Shown here in pieces: positions 10,706 to 22,525 of a stretch of 64,000 bases of DNA (position 1 is its first letter; each line of letters starts with the position of its first letter). Origin of the DNA: Rhabdornis inornatus. Its lineage: Eukaryota; Chordata; Aves; Passeriformes; Rhabdornithidae. A program made the translations under genes and the position numbers. The notes under the pieces were generated by a model. It had not been told where the DNA came from and did not search any database. It was given only the letters and a program-made list of their open reading frames with translations. The stretch is from the NCBI GenBank assembly GCA_013397075.1, contig VWZS01004485.1, positions 1,304,299 to 1,368,298 of the forward strand. The letters run 5' to 3'.

Positions 10706-13137
10706 TGAATGAAAGGATTGAAAACACATCACAGATGTAAGAGCACTGAATATTCCGAAAAACACAAATGTTACAGAATAATTCAGTGTTTCAATGCAAA
10801 ACTAAATTTTGCTTGTTTGTTACAGATTTTACTGGTGCAAGACTTCGTGCCTACAATAATTAAAACAACCTACCTAAATATGGCTCAGTTTATAAGATTG
10901 TGGATATATGCACTTCTTTCTAACCTACCACAGCAATATTAGGATTTTAACCAAACTGTTAAATACATCTAATGTCCTCACAGTGTACCTTATTTATTTT
11001 TTCAGTTAATCCAAGCATTCCTCATTTTTAGAGAAATTCTCACAGTACAAAACTAGGTCCCTTTGCCTTTGGGTAAAGATATGAGCAAAAGAGAAATTTC
11101 CCGGAAACAGTTTTCCAAACCTTACTAAAAATTTTTCTTTCCTAGGGAAAATAAAGTAGTATAATTGGATGTTAATAAATTCTGCAGCAACAACATCTAA
11201 AGAAATGTTCTAAGGAATATTTTCCTCTGCTTACACTTCATTATAAACTAAGTAAGAGAAATATTATTGTAATGTTCATGCAAAAAAATAACTTGGAGAA
11301 AAAAGATGCCATGTATGCCCTAAAGATATCTTTGTTCTTGTCTCTCTATAAATGATTGACAGGGTAAAAAATGAAGTAATTAAGTTCTAGCTGACAGAAA
11401 AAAGTAACATAGGTCTGTAATGATGGCACCCATGAGTGGCATAGTGTCCTACTTATGTGCATTTTAAAGCAACAGCTGCTGCGTCTTTTGCAATGTCTGC
11501 AGAATTTTAAAGAGAAGCAAAATTAGAAACAACAGTACATCTTTACTATAAATGTCACAAAACTGATCCTCACAAAACAGAGATTGAACAGAATGTGTTG
11601 GACATATGTGAAATAATTATATTGGAGGGAAAAAAGCAGCTCTTATAACTCTTGACATCTATGTAAAAATACCCTGATGTATCTGAATCAACATAACACA
11701 TGCATGGTTTCAGTGTCTACCAAATTTCCTCTAGACTGAGACAGTTGTCTTGAAGATCTTCTTGAATCAGGACACTTTGTAAAATAAGTTAATTATAAAA
11801 GGGTGCAGATGCCTTTTTGCTAGACTGCATTTACACAGCTAGACATATCTGCGCCAGAGAGCGCTCAGTACTGACAATGACTCTGCAACCTCATTGTCCA
11901 AGGTTAATGATGCCCTCTTGCACATACCATCCACACAGCTTAGCACTGCTTTGAGCCCATGCCACAGCCTTTGGCCCTGAGGAATGATCAGTTGATTACT
12001 GTGGTGCTCTTCTTCTGAAAAGTGGCTGAAATAATGGGTACAGAATGTTGTAGCCTCACAAGCCATGTTGTACAGCATGACAGCAGAATAGTGTTGCGTG
12101 TCCTAAACAAGTGGGATGAGGGTGTATGGGCATGTCTTAGAGAAAAAGTCTGTGAGATTGTGTCATACAAAGGGATCCACATTTAGCTTCTAAGGGAATC
12201 AGTTAGTTTGCTCCAAAACAGGGATGGGGAGTAAGTGAGCAGTGCAGTGTGAGCAATCAAGGCTCTGGGTGCAAAGTGGAGCGCAAGATTATCTGGCTTC
12301 CATAGTCGTACCCAAAAAATTGTGCCACGGAAACATAGTTTTAGAAATAAGATCATTTTGTTGGTGAAGTAAAGTCATATCTAATGTATCATATTGCAGC
12401 AGGTGGAAAGCCTGTTTTGGAGTGAAATTAATTAATTCACATGAATGTGGCTCACAAATTAACTATGATACTTTCTTTGCTAATCATTGATACTATCTTT
12501 GAAATGGCCTCCTAGTTTAAGGGCGTCTTAAAAAGAAAATGCCAGTTCCAGCAATGTGAAATTCAAGGCTGGCATGTGAGTTATTTTAGCTATAGCTATG
12601 ACTGTGATTGCAATTGCCTTGGGCTTTCTTGATGGTCGCTATTCAGAAAGCTTCAGGTGATCCTGAAAATTAGGACCATGCCTAATCTCACCTCTTTCAC
12701 AGTCACTTAAAGTACAGTAAGGCAAAAGGTACTGATATAGTCTATGATAAAACTTACTCAAGACTGATAGGTTACTCAAAGTTGAAAATAAGATTCAGAC
12801 TGATCATTTTTATGCCTAAAATTTACACAGATGGATTTTAAGCACCACAGCCCTACTGCAAAATTCAGCGTTTCTACTCCCTTCAGTGGACCAAGTATTT
12901 TAGACTACATTTACACTCACGAATTTGTGGGAAGCTGGATGTCTCTCTCTCTCACTTAAACATTTATGGAATTCACATTTAAGGCAGGGAAACATCCAGA
13001 TTGCATTTGACCTTATATTTAAGTCTTACAGTACTTTGCATACACCTAACATATACAAAAGTGAATGCAGAAAGACCACAAGGAGAGATCATTCCCATTC
13101 AAAAACAAAGACATTATATTCACCTTTTTCTAGTGGT
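10706..13137. other. Unique intron, no recognisable feature
   Basis: AT-rich sequence with only short chance frames (up to 79 codons on the minus strand near 11.9 kb). I see no repeat signature, RNA gene or exon-like structure here. Confidence 0.6.
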
Positions 13138-13285
13138 CTAGTGGTCAGACATTTGAGTATGAGAAATTCAATGTTTTGCCACACCACTGACTGAGGGAGT
13201 GGGAGATATAAATGCAATTTCCTTAGCACACTGATGGGATACAAGTCTAGAATTCTCTCATCATTAAGTGTCTTAACCACCAGGT
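13138..13285. repeat. Imperfect inverted pair of ~40-bp SINE-head-like segments
   Basis: The plus-strand segment at 13141-13180 (gtggtcagacatttgagtat, then gagaaattcaatgttttg) aligns with the minus-strand segment at 13280-13236 (gtggttaagacacttaatga, then tgagagaattctagacttg). Both begin with a GTGGTYA..GACA motif like the A-box end of tRNA-derived SINEs. Together they form an imperfect inverted repeat with a ~55-bp spacer. Either two MIR-like heads landed tail to tail or this is one old palindromic element. No B box is clear. Confidence 0.45.
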
Positions 13286-15849
13286 AGCCATTTTTGGAGA
13301 GGACATTTTTCATCTCTTCTCTTGGAAAAACACAGTGACTGAGGGGTCAGGATGGTGAAAGTTTGGGAGAAAGAAGTTAGTGGTGACCCCTAGGCTGTAG
13401 TCTGAGGAATGCAGTGGTGAATGAGCTGTCCTGACTGTCATCAGGGATTCTGGGTTGGCTTTGACTGAAACAGCAATAATGCAGGGAAAAGGGATATGAT
13501 CTTATCAGATTGTTTTGCAAAATGTGAGGAACATTATCATCACCACCATTTCTTCCTCTTACATTTTAAAAACATTGCTGCTCAATAAAGCACCTATCCT
13601 CATTTGTGGAACTTTGGTCTCAAATTCCTGAAGAGTTGGTACCTAATAAAGAGACTAATGCCAGGCTTTCAGCAGGAGTGAGAATTCAGATGTATTCCAG
13701 CATTTAGTTTTTTCCATCAACTAAATCCAGGGCAGCATGTTTGAACTCAGGCCATCCCTAAGGTGTTGCTGTGCTCTGTAAGGGAGTGCCATTAAGAATG
13801 CATTTGGCCCAAGTCCCTGCTTAGCACAGCAAAACTGAATTCCTTACTCAACACTTCCATTTACTGTACACAGAATTTATGTAACTAAGTTAGGCTCCTT
13901 GGACCACCCTCTACAGATTATTATGAGATGCTGGGATGCCAAAGCTGGGCTTTTGTATCTCCTAAAATGGCTTGGAAGTTGAATGCACTTCTATCAGTTC
14001 TACAGGCAATATTTGAGTCAGTTCTGCTCCCTGCCTCTGCCTCCTCACCCTGATGGTTGCTTCTTCCTACAGCAACCTTGGAAAATGCTTTTAGTGTTTT
14101 AGCAAAGTCAATTCCAAGTTTCTCCCCACCATCAATCAGCAACAATGTTTTTTATACATACTGCCAAATTCTCTACTTGGACCAAGAATTCTCCTTGAGT
14201 GACACTGAAAACTATTCAGAATGGAAAGTGGTGGTTCAAGGTTTGACCTGTTCTGTATTGACTTGAGGGAGAACAAGAGTGTGCCATGTTGCTGAATAGC
14301 AACATCAATTCCTTAAACATGATGCAGTGAGATCAATGAAAATAAATCAATACTTCACTTAAAAATGGCGTCATGGAAAGAAGTCTCTTATTCATTCCCT
14401 TAAGAGATAAAAAAGAGGTAAAGAACAGTTTTTGCTGCACAAATAACACAATAAACCAAATACTGTGAAAGTCCTAAAAAAATGCATTACCCTCTTTCAC
14501 AGACTATCACCAAATGGGATTATCTCAAAGCTCACTTATTTTGCTCCCTGTCGTTAAGAGGAGCAGCTTATCCCTGAGTTTTATGAAACAAAACCTAGAG
14601 GTTTACAAATAAAATGAGATTACCAAATAAAAAGAGATTATCTCCTGCCCACAGAGCATAAGGACAAGGATGAGGATTTAAAATAAGGTAGGAGTGATGT
14701 GACAGCAATGACAAGATCTATTATTACAAAGGTCTGGGAGAGCCTGAAAAATCAGAACATTAAAACATGGCAACTATCACACTACCTTGCCTTGCTGCAA
14801 TTTAAGCATTTCATTTCCAGTTAAGTTGAATTTGGAAGAAATGCTGCTGAAACAGCATTATTTCTATATTGTATTAGGTGTAGAAAGTATGCTTTCAAGT
14901 AGTTAAAATTAATCTGTTTCTTCATCCCACTTAATCAATTATGAGGGGTGAATTGTTGGAGAAGCGAGACCAGAAGCAGAAGGCATTCATGATGGTTTAA
15001 TTATGCTTTAACTGATGTCTTATGAAATTTGAAAAACTGGCCAAATCACTGAATGGCTGAAAATGTATTGTGATGTTCCTGTTATATCAAAATGAATTGT
15101 GATGTTTTTCAACTTTGCAGAATTCTCATAATACTAAAATCCATCTTTGATAAAGGTGTATTTTTTCAATTATCATTTATTTGCATGTTGATACAATGAC
15201 CTGGATGGAGTAATCTTTTAGGGAAGTGTAATCCCATTCTCTCTGAAATGCAGAAAGAAGTGAATCCAAATTAATCTAGAAAAATTCATTTGAAACACAG
15301 AACTGGACTGCAAGAGAGGAAATGTATATCAAGAGATGGACTATTACTTTAAAACTCTGCTCTACGGAACAAGTACTAAGCAGTGGAAACTCACTAATTT
15401 GCTTCTCACTCACCTCCCCCAAATAATAGATGTTTGTGACTACATCCACAGTGAACATCCTCTAGGTTGGTGCATTTCAGCCTGTGTCCTAGACAGCCAA
15501 AATTCAGTACCCTTCACTCTGAGTTCCAGACAGACACAAAAGCATGGCTGTGAAGGGTTGGAAGATGTGAAATGTAATGTCTGTAGTTGTGCCACTGAAG
15601 TAATAAAGAGTTGAAAAGCATGACTGGTGAGGTCTTAAATAATGGATTAACTAGCAAGTTGCCTGTAATCCCTCGAAGGACTAATGGAAATTTACCCAAG
15701 GTACCTACAGAATACTGTGGAGATGCATGTGGAGACCTGCAACCATCCAAATACAACATTAAAGAGATGAATAGAGCAAAAACAGAACAGAGGGATATTA
15801 GTAATTTCAGCTTACATGTATATTTCATATATGTTAATCAATTGGAGCA
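13286..15849. other. Unique intron, no recognisable feature
   Basis: AT-rich intron. The only repeat structure noted is a loose direct repeat of AAATG(T/A)ATTGTGATGTT near 15063 and 15093. Short frames up to 92 codons are not exon-like. Confidence 0.6.
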
Positions 15850-16045
15850 TAAAATAAGGCATGATGGAACCTGTCTTGCAGAAGAGGGAAATGGTGGAAT
15901 CACTGTCCCTGGAACAGTTTAACAGCTGTGTAGATGTGGTGCTCAGGAACATGGTTTAGTGGTGGTTCTGGCAGTGCTGGTTTAATGGTTGGACAGAATG
16001 ATCTTAAAGGTCTTTTCCAACTTACTGATTCTGTGATTCAATGCA
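15850..16045 (+). mobile_element. CR1 LINE, 3'-end fragment (different subfamily)
   Basis: The segment reads ggtggaatcactgtccctgg, ..gtgtagatgtggtgctcagg, aacatggtttagtggtgg, then ggttggacagaatgatctta, aaggtcttttccaact and an attctgtgattcaatg octamer end. The 'atggtttagtggtgg' and 'ggtcttttccaac' wording belongs to a different CR1 subfamily from the copies at 10.6 and 16.2 kb. It is 5'-truncated. The left edge is set where similarity to 'aagcattggaacaggctg' fades. Confidence 0.85.
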
Positions 16046-16244
16046 CAGAGAACAGATAAAACATGAGTAAAGGAAAGATGCAACTTGAACTTTTTGAAAA
16101 ATTTGATCTACTGGGCAGATGCTGCTGTGTGATGCTTGATCACTGCCACACTGTGTTATTTGCAAAAATGCAGCACACAGGGGTGGATACAGGGACAGCT
16201 ACACAGGAAGAATTTAGAAACACTGCCCCAGCATGTAAGGGGTG

Positions 16245-16375
16245 GTTGTGGAAAAGCCAATGCTTAAAGCACCCTGGTCTAGTGAGAGGTGTCCCTGCCC
16301 ATGGCAGGGGCATTGGAACTAGACGGTCTTCAAGGTCCCTTACAACCCAAACTTTTATATGATTCTATTCAATTA
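16245..16375 (+). mobile_element. CR1 LINE, 3'-end fragment
   Basis: ccctggtctagtgagaggtg, tccctgcccatggcaggggc, attggaactagacggtctt, caaggtcccttacaaccc and a final 'atatgattctattc' are the classic CR1 3' end. It lies 200 bp after another CR1 of a different subfamily, in the same direction, so two insertions are stacked rather than one copy duplicated. Confidence 0.9.
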
Positions 16376-19300
16376 TTGGAATTTTAATCTGCAAATGCAG
16401 CTTAATGGAATTAAACTGTAAATGCTCTCCCTCCAAAAACACATGATATAATTTGATAGGCCTTCAGGAAGTGTAAAGAACAGCCCCCTTCTACAGAGAA
16501 TGATTGCTCCAAAACTATGAACATCTAATTTTTTATTCTATCAAAGCAAATTTCCCATTAATCATCCATTAGGGAAGCCTATGTCAGGCAAAATATTGGC
16601 AGAGGAAACTTTAGCCTTGCTGGTGGGTGACTGCTTTTATCAGTGAAAAAATCAGCTAATCATGTCAAATTAAGTTTCAATTATTCTTGTAATTGCGGAT
16701 TATTAGATTATTCTGTATACACATTAAAAAAAAAATAATTCACAGAAAATACAGAATCTTTAAGACCCAGCCTACCATGATTATTTAAAAAGTATTTATA
16801 TTTTCATACAAGCACTTTTCCAGATCTAATTACACTAAATGACTTCTGTTGGTACTTCCTACTTCCATGAACCGTCTGCACAGCTGTTTTTTTTTTAAAT
16901 GTTCTTTACCCCATGTAGTGCTATTACCAGAGGTAAAAGTAAAGCACAAGATTAAAAACACATCTAGTGTTTCACTCTGAGTGAATGTTTTGAGTATTGC
17001 AAAGTTTCTGATATGAAGATCACTCAGAGAGAATCTTACTGAAGTGTTTGACCTAAGTGTCAGCAGGTCTACTTTCTATCAATACTCTAAGAGAGCATAA
17101 ATGCTGTTTGCCTGAGCCTCTCTTGTGGGTGTAGTCATTTTGGTATGTAATAAAGACACAATTAAAAGAAATATTCCCTTTTTGCTGACTGAAAAGACTA
17201 AGTCCTTAGAAAGCTACTGCTCTGCAGAGAAGTAACAGCACTGAAAACGGCATAGATTTTTTTTCTTTTTTTCTGTCTCTAAGCATAAATGGATGGAAGG
17301 CCAGGTACATGCCATACTTTCAAAGGAATGGATATAATGATGTGTTTTCAAAGGAGACTTCCTCATGAATTTTTGTTCTAGTACCTTACTAATATGTATG
17401 AAGTCAGGGGGGGAGAGAGAGACTGGATCATCCTTTTCTTAAACCTGCTGGCGTTTTGTTGTTTATGACATATCATAAGTACAACCAGAGCCTAGGTCAT
17501 ATTGTCCTGAAACTGAAGAATTAGATGTACTTTTCTGATCCCATTAGAAAAACTTCCATTTGGGCTGCAATAAAAAAATAACCCAACCTCTTTTCACACA
17601 TCAAATTCAGGAATTTCATATGCAATTTGATGTCAGAATTCCTCAGAGTTTCGTGACTTAAATAGTCTGAGATGACTTATTCAAAATCTGTTTATCTCCA
17701 GTAACTGCAATTGGGTGTCCTGCAATGAACAAACAGCTCATTGTAGTGCTCCAGCATCACCCAATATCTCTCTAACAATATAACTCTGTATCTTTAGGTC
17801 CTAAATCAAGGCAGAATCTGAGCTGCTCAATTCCAGAATGATACCACTTATCTTCCTTGAGAAAGAACTCAGATAGGATGGATAATTCTTTGTGTGCTTT
17901 GAACAGGTAGAGATCTTCTAAACAGTAGTGAACTGGAGTAAAATTCTTGCTAGCACTAAGATTTTTGTCTGAGCTATGGCAGTTCATGACTCCTCGATTC
18001 ACTCCACATTACCACTGGTTATATTGAATGCAGATGGGGTTTACTGATTTTGTAGAAGACACAACAATTATGGAATGTATAATAAATAGAGAATTTCCCA
18101 TATTTCATACACTTATCTATCTGCTCTTCTAAAAGACAACGAAATTCCCTTTCAAATTGATGTCCCCAGTTGCTCTGGAGTATATTTAGAACTCAAGGCA
18201 AGCAGAAAAATGAATGCAAATTTTGTGTAACATGCTGGGGTAGGTAGTGCATTTCCATAGATGGAACACCAAAAGTACAACTGCAGCAGCTTAATATTTC
18301 ATAAAAATTTCCTAAAAAAGCAGCACTGAAATGTGAGTATAACTGAAGTGTCCCTTCCTAAAGACTCAAATGCCAACACAGTAGGGATTTTCCTTTCCTC
18401 ATCTTAATGCAAATTAGGAGCTGCTGCACTGAATTATAGCAACTAAGAAGTTTAGGAAAAAGAAACTTTAATCCTTTTGCACACTGTCCACATTAGAAGG
18501 GAATATATTCTTATGTCTGTCCAAGCCTGATGTCTTTAGGATGGCAATACAGAGAAATTAAAACTAAAGTAGCTTAAAATCCATCTACTGTTGAGAGGAA
18601 AGCAACCCCATTTTCTACAGGCTAAATTCAGCCATGATCCTTGCATTATGCTAGATAATTTTCAAGTTATTAATTCAGCCAATTTGCCTATTCTTTCATA
18701 CTTTCAAGGATAAAAACATCCTGTCTGTTGATTATTTTTTTACAATTTTATTCTCCAGACTTCTTGCAGCCAAAGCTGTTGAAATCCTCATTAAAGGCAA
18801 AATTTTCTGTTGAATTTTATCCAAATTTTTCAATTGTTTTGATATTCTTGAAGGAAACCTATAGGTAAGCAATTCTAAATAAATGAGTATCTGCTAGTGG
18901 TGTCTCCAGACAGACAAAGGCAGATAAATTGATCACTGAGGACATTTGAAAGAAAGCCCTGTATTTCTAATCATGTTCTGTTTAAACACATTCTGAATTT
19001 TAGCATTGAGCAATAATACAAATTTAAGTAAACTACAATCTTGAAACCATCAATTAAAAGAAGATGATTTCATTAACACAGTAGCTATAATAAAAGGTCT
19101 TGGCCTGTGTGAAAAGACAGCATATCATTTAGAAATTGAAAGAAATTATCAGGCATTTGATGAATGAGGTCAGATTTACAGGAAAGAATAGTTATTTACT
19201 GCTAAACCAGTGAAACTCACCTGGCTGCCAAGTTTCATATCTGTTTTGCATGGAAGTTAGTAATCTGTGTTTATTGCACCTGAAGGAGGAAATGTGGTGA

Positions 19301-22300
19301 GCTGTGGACTGCAAATTGAGCCATCATCTTCTAGCAGTAACCACTAGATTTGGCCAGATAGTAAGCCCAACACAGAAACTGCTATTAAGTGTCTCATGGT
19401 CCATTCATATTTTGCTTTTCTTACTGATGTTCTAATTATGAAAGTGTAAGTAGATTAAGAAATTGTCAAAGACTTGCCAAGAAAATTTACGTCCAGTTCA
19501 GTTTTGCTGAAAGATCTGCTAAAGTTCACAAGGCTTTCAAGATGAATCCACTGTAAATATCAATGATAAAAAAGGAATTCTGATTTTTGCTCCTGGAACA
19601 TCTCATGATTCTGGCTTGAAACCAGAGTAAATACTGATGACCCTAATTGCAGTCTAGTTAGGGTTAACTTAAGCAGACCAAAACATTATAAATCAGATGT
19701 GAAGACGCACCATGCACTGGAGTCACGCCATAACTCATAACTCTAGCAGAGGCTTTAGGAACCTAGTTCTGACCTTGATAATGTTCCTGTAGCTCATCCT
19801 CTTTTCTGTAAAGAAGACCAGGTATGAAATCAGGACCACACACCAGTACCATAAACAATAAAATGGGATAGATTTGCTATTAAATTAGTAACAAGTGGAT
19901 GTCATAAAAATGTGTCTGTAATGTCATGTCTGGATCAAACACCAGGCAGAATAACCCTGAGAGCAAATCTACTTTCCAGGACATCTCTTGGGATGTTACA
20001 TCCACAGCTTCTCCCTGCAGCACAGCCTTCTTGTCACAATAGCTCTGCATGGATGTGGCAATGCTCTGCCAGCCAGTACAGAAAAGGAAAAATAACTTTC
20101 AATGCTTATACTGAAAGGGCAATTGCATTTGGAATCTGCAAACCCTATTAGAAGCATTGCTTCTACCTTGTTTCCTGCAGTGCTTCTGAAGATGGTTTTG
20201 ATACTGTCTAGTCTCAATCTGTTTTCAAGATGGGTTCACAAAGATACCTGTTTCCATGTCCATAAATACATGAAGAAACCATAGACATTTTTCAAATCTA
20301 AGGTGTACTTTTACAAGAGTAGTTCCTAAAGTATTCTCAGGAAAATGGAACACGACAGACAAAGTCTGACTGGCTGGGTACAGATGGGAACAGCAGAATG
20401 GACTGAAATACAGCTTTGGGTCTTGAATCATCTGTAAGAAAGTGGCAAAATGCTGCTTGATGGCCATTAGGCTATGCTTTCATTTTGTCATTGATCACCT
20501 ATGATCCTTTTCTCTCCAAATTGTGTTACAGTCTCTACAGAAAGGAGTAATTATTACACTGGGTATCTGCAGCCTCTACCTGGACTCTAAAATGTCTCAA
20601 GAACACCAAGAGGAAAAAGCCTGTCTGCAGAGATAATGCTTTTTAAAAGAAAATGATTACAGATCTTTCCAGCTCCCAGAATGAAAGAAATATTGATACT
20701 TTCTGGTAAATGGGAAGGACAGGTAACATTAGCAGCACACTAAGGTAAAAACGATTCCAACCTGACATAACTAAAATCTAAGTGGTTAGAAATATAAGGT
20801 TATAAAAACCCCAAAGCCCTCTATGTTGTTCAGTAATTTTTTCTGCCCTAATTTTTTCCCAAAGCTTTCAGCTGCTGCCCTCTATGCCAGGACCCTTTTA
20901 AACAACTAGAAAGAAGATGTAGGAGCAGAAATAGCAACGTGTTATTGCCTTCTCTGTAAGCAGGGGTTTGTACAGAAGTAGAAATTATGCTGTGCTAAGC
21001 AGGTGTGTTGATAATTGTACCAGCCCAATATATTGGGTGAAAGAATGTGGTTGCCGTCATGGTCAATTAAAAAGCCTAAGAAGTAGAATCCATGGAAAGT
21101 GGGTGAATGTTTAATTATTATAATTCCTCTTTGGTGAGGAACATCTGGCAAACTCTTCACCAGATAACTCTGACAGTCTTAGTTTGTTTGCTACTTTAGA
21201 GGATAAAGCAATGAGAGTAAGAAGTTTTATGAGAAGAATGAACCACACATAATCAGAGTCTTGACAAGAGAGATAGAGTTGGAGACATGGCAGAATGCAG
21301 ATGTACATACAGATATAAAATCTGAAATAATTTTTTACTGTATTTGTTCTGAACAGGAGGCACATTCAGAGAGGATCAAATCCTACTTGTCAAGACTGGT
21401 ATACAAGAGGGACAGAGACAAGGTAAGCAGTGCAAGACCTGCTGGGGCTGGCACGCTGAGCTGGCTCCCCTTGGACACCAGCTCTTTGACCAGCACCACA
21501 CAAGCACCACTCACAGCAGAAACACTAAAGCAGCTGCATCTAAACCAGGGTTTACTCAACAGCATGTCAGTGAAGACTGGGAGGACCTGATTAGTACTTT
21601 TTTCCTGTTTAAAGAGTGGGGTGGCAGGGAATGACTAAATGGAGTTCCTGAGGAGCTCCTTATGAGCCCCAATTCAGGTAGGCAATTCCTCAGATCCTCC
21701 CAGCTCACCTTACCATTGTTACAGTAATTTCTATTTCTAATGAGAAATAAAAGGGTCAGCAAAGACTACTGGTCGCACTTAAACTCATCACTTAACTTGG
21801 CTGGACTCCTTCCTCAGAGATGGATGTCCCTGCCGTGAAACTAAAGATCCTCCTCATTTGCCTTTGTTGGAAGGAACTTTGAATGCAAATTCCCACTATC
21901 TTTTTCAGCAGTGTTATGCCTTGTTTCACACATGTCTCAGCTTTGTTTCAACACAGCTGTTTTGGAGAGCCTGTTCTATAGTGGCTTTATGAGTTTTCTG
22001 TAGAAGATTTCAGGTAGAAAACTCTTCAATAGGTGCCAAGCATCTTTCTCTCACATTGGCCTCTGTGTTGTGTGCAAATGCACATATTTAGATTTACAAC
22101 TTTGACTGTATTCACACAAGCTTTTATTTCAATAGGCTTTTATCTCTGTGTTCATGGTCTAAGCTACTATCTTGTACTTTTCCAGTTGAGAGCTGCACAA
22201 ACTGATGGTGTCCTATTATAGCTGTTGACATGGAAACATCATAAGCAACTATTTGTTGGATAAGACTGCTATTTCACAGGGAACAGACACAGCTTAAATG

Positions 22301-22456
22301 CATGTTTTGCTGATTCACTTTCAGCCATTTTAAGCCACAGACAGTTTATCTTCACTTTCACGTCCCCCTCCCTTTAACTGATGGATCATGTTCAGAGTTT
22401 CTGCTTAGAACTGAGGCTGAAACTCTGTTCTTGGTTATAAAAAATTCAAACAAATC
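16376..22456. other. Unique intron, no recognisable feature
   Basis: About 6 kb of AT-rich sequence. A TAAT-rich block at about 16660-16860 (with GGATTATTAGATTATT near 16698) could be conserved regulatory DNA, but the sequence alone cannot show that. Small A/T homopolymers and a GGGGGGGAGAGAGAG tract near 17406 are the only simple repeats. No exon or mobile element was recognised. Confidence 0.55.
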
Positions 22457-22525
22457 CTATTCCCGCACGAGGCCAAGATCTTCATCCTCATCATCTTCTG
22501 GCCTGGATATTATTCTAGCTGACAT
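22457..22525 (-). other. Short acidic open frame (22 codons), unknown
   Basis: A minus-strand ATG at 22525 opens a 22-residue frame ending at TAG 22459-22457. The peptide contains RPEDDEDEDLGLVRE, from a run of GAT/GAA/GAG codons. An in-frame stop lies just upstream of the ATG, so the frame is not part of a longer exon in that phase. The region has two CpGs (cccgcacgagg), unusual for this intron. It could be a chance acidic run, a decayed retrocopy end, or a microprotein frame. No family is recognised. Confidence 0.15.

Noticed and set aside
19200..19230. Strong minus-strand donor (cagccag|gtgagt)
   Set aside because: No coding frame or acceptor with it and no match to DLG2 protein.
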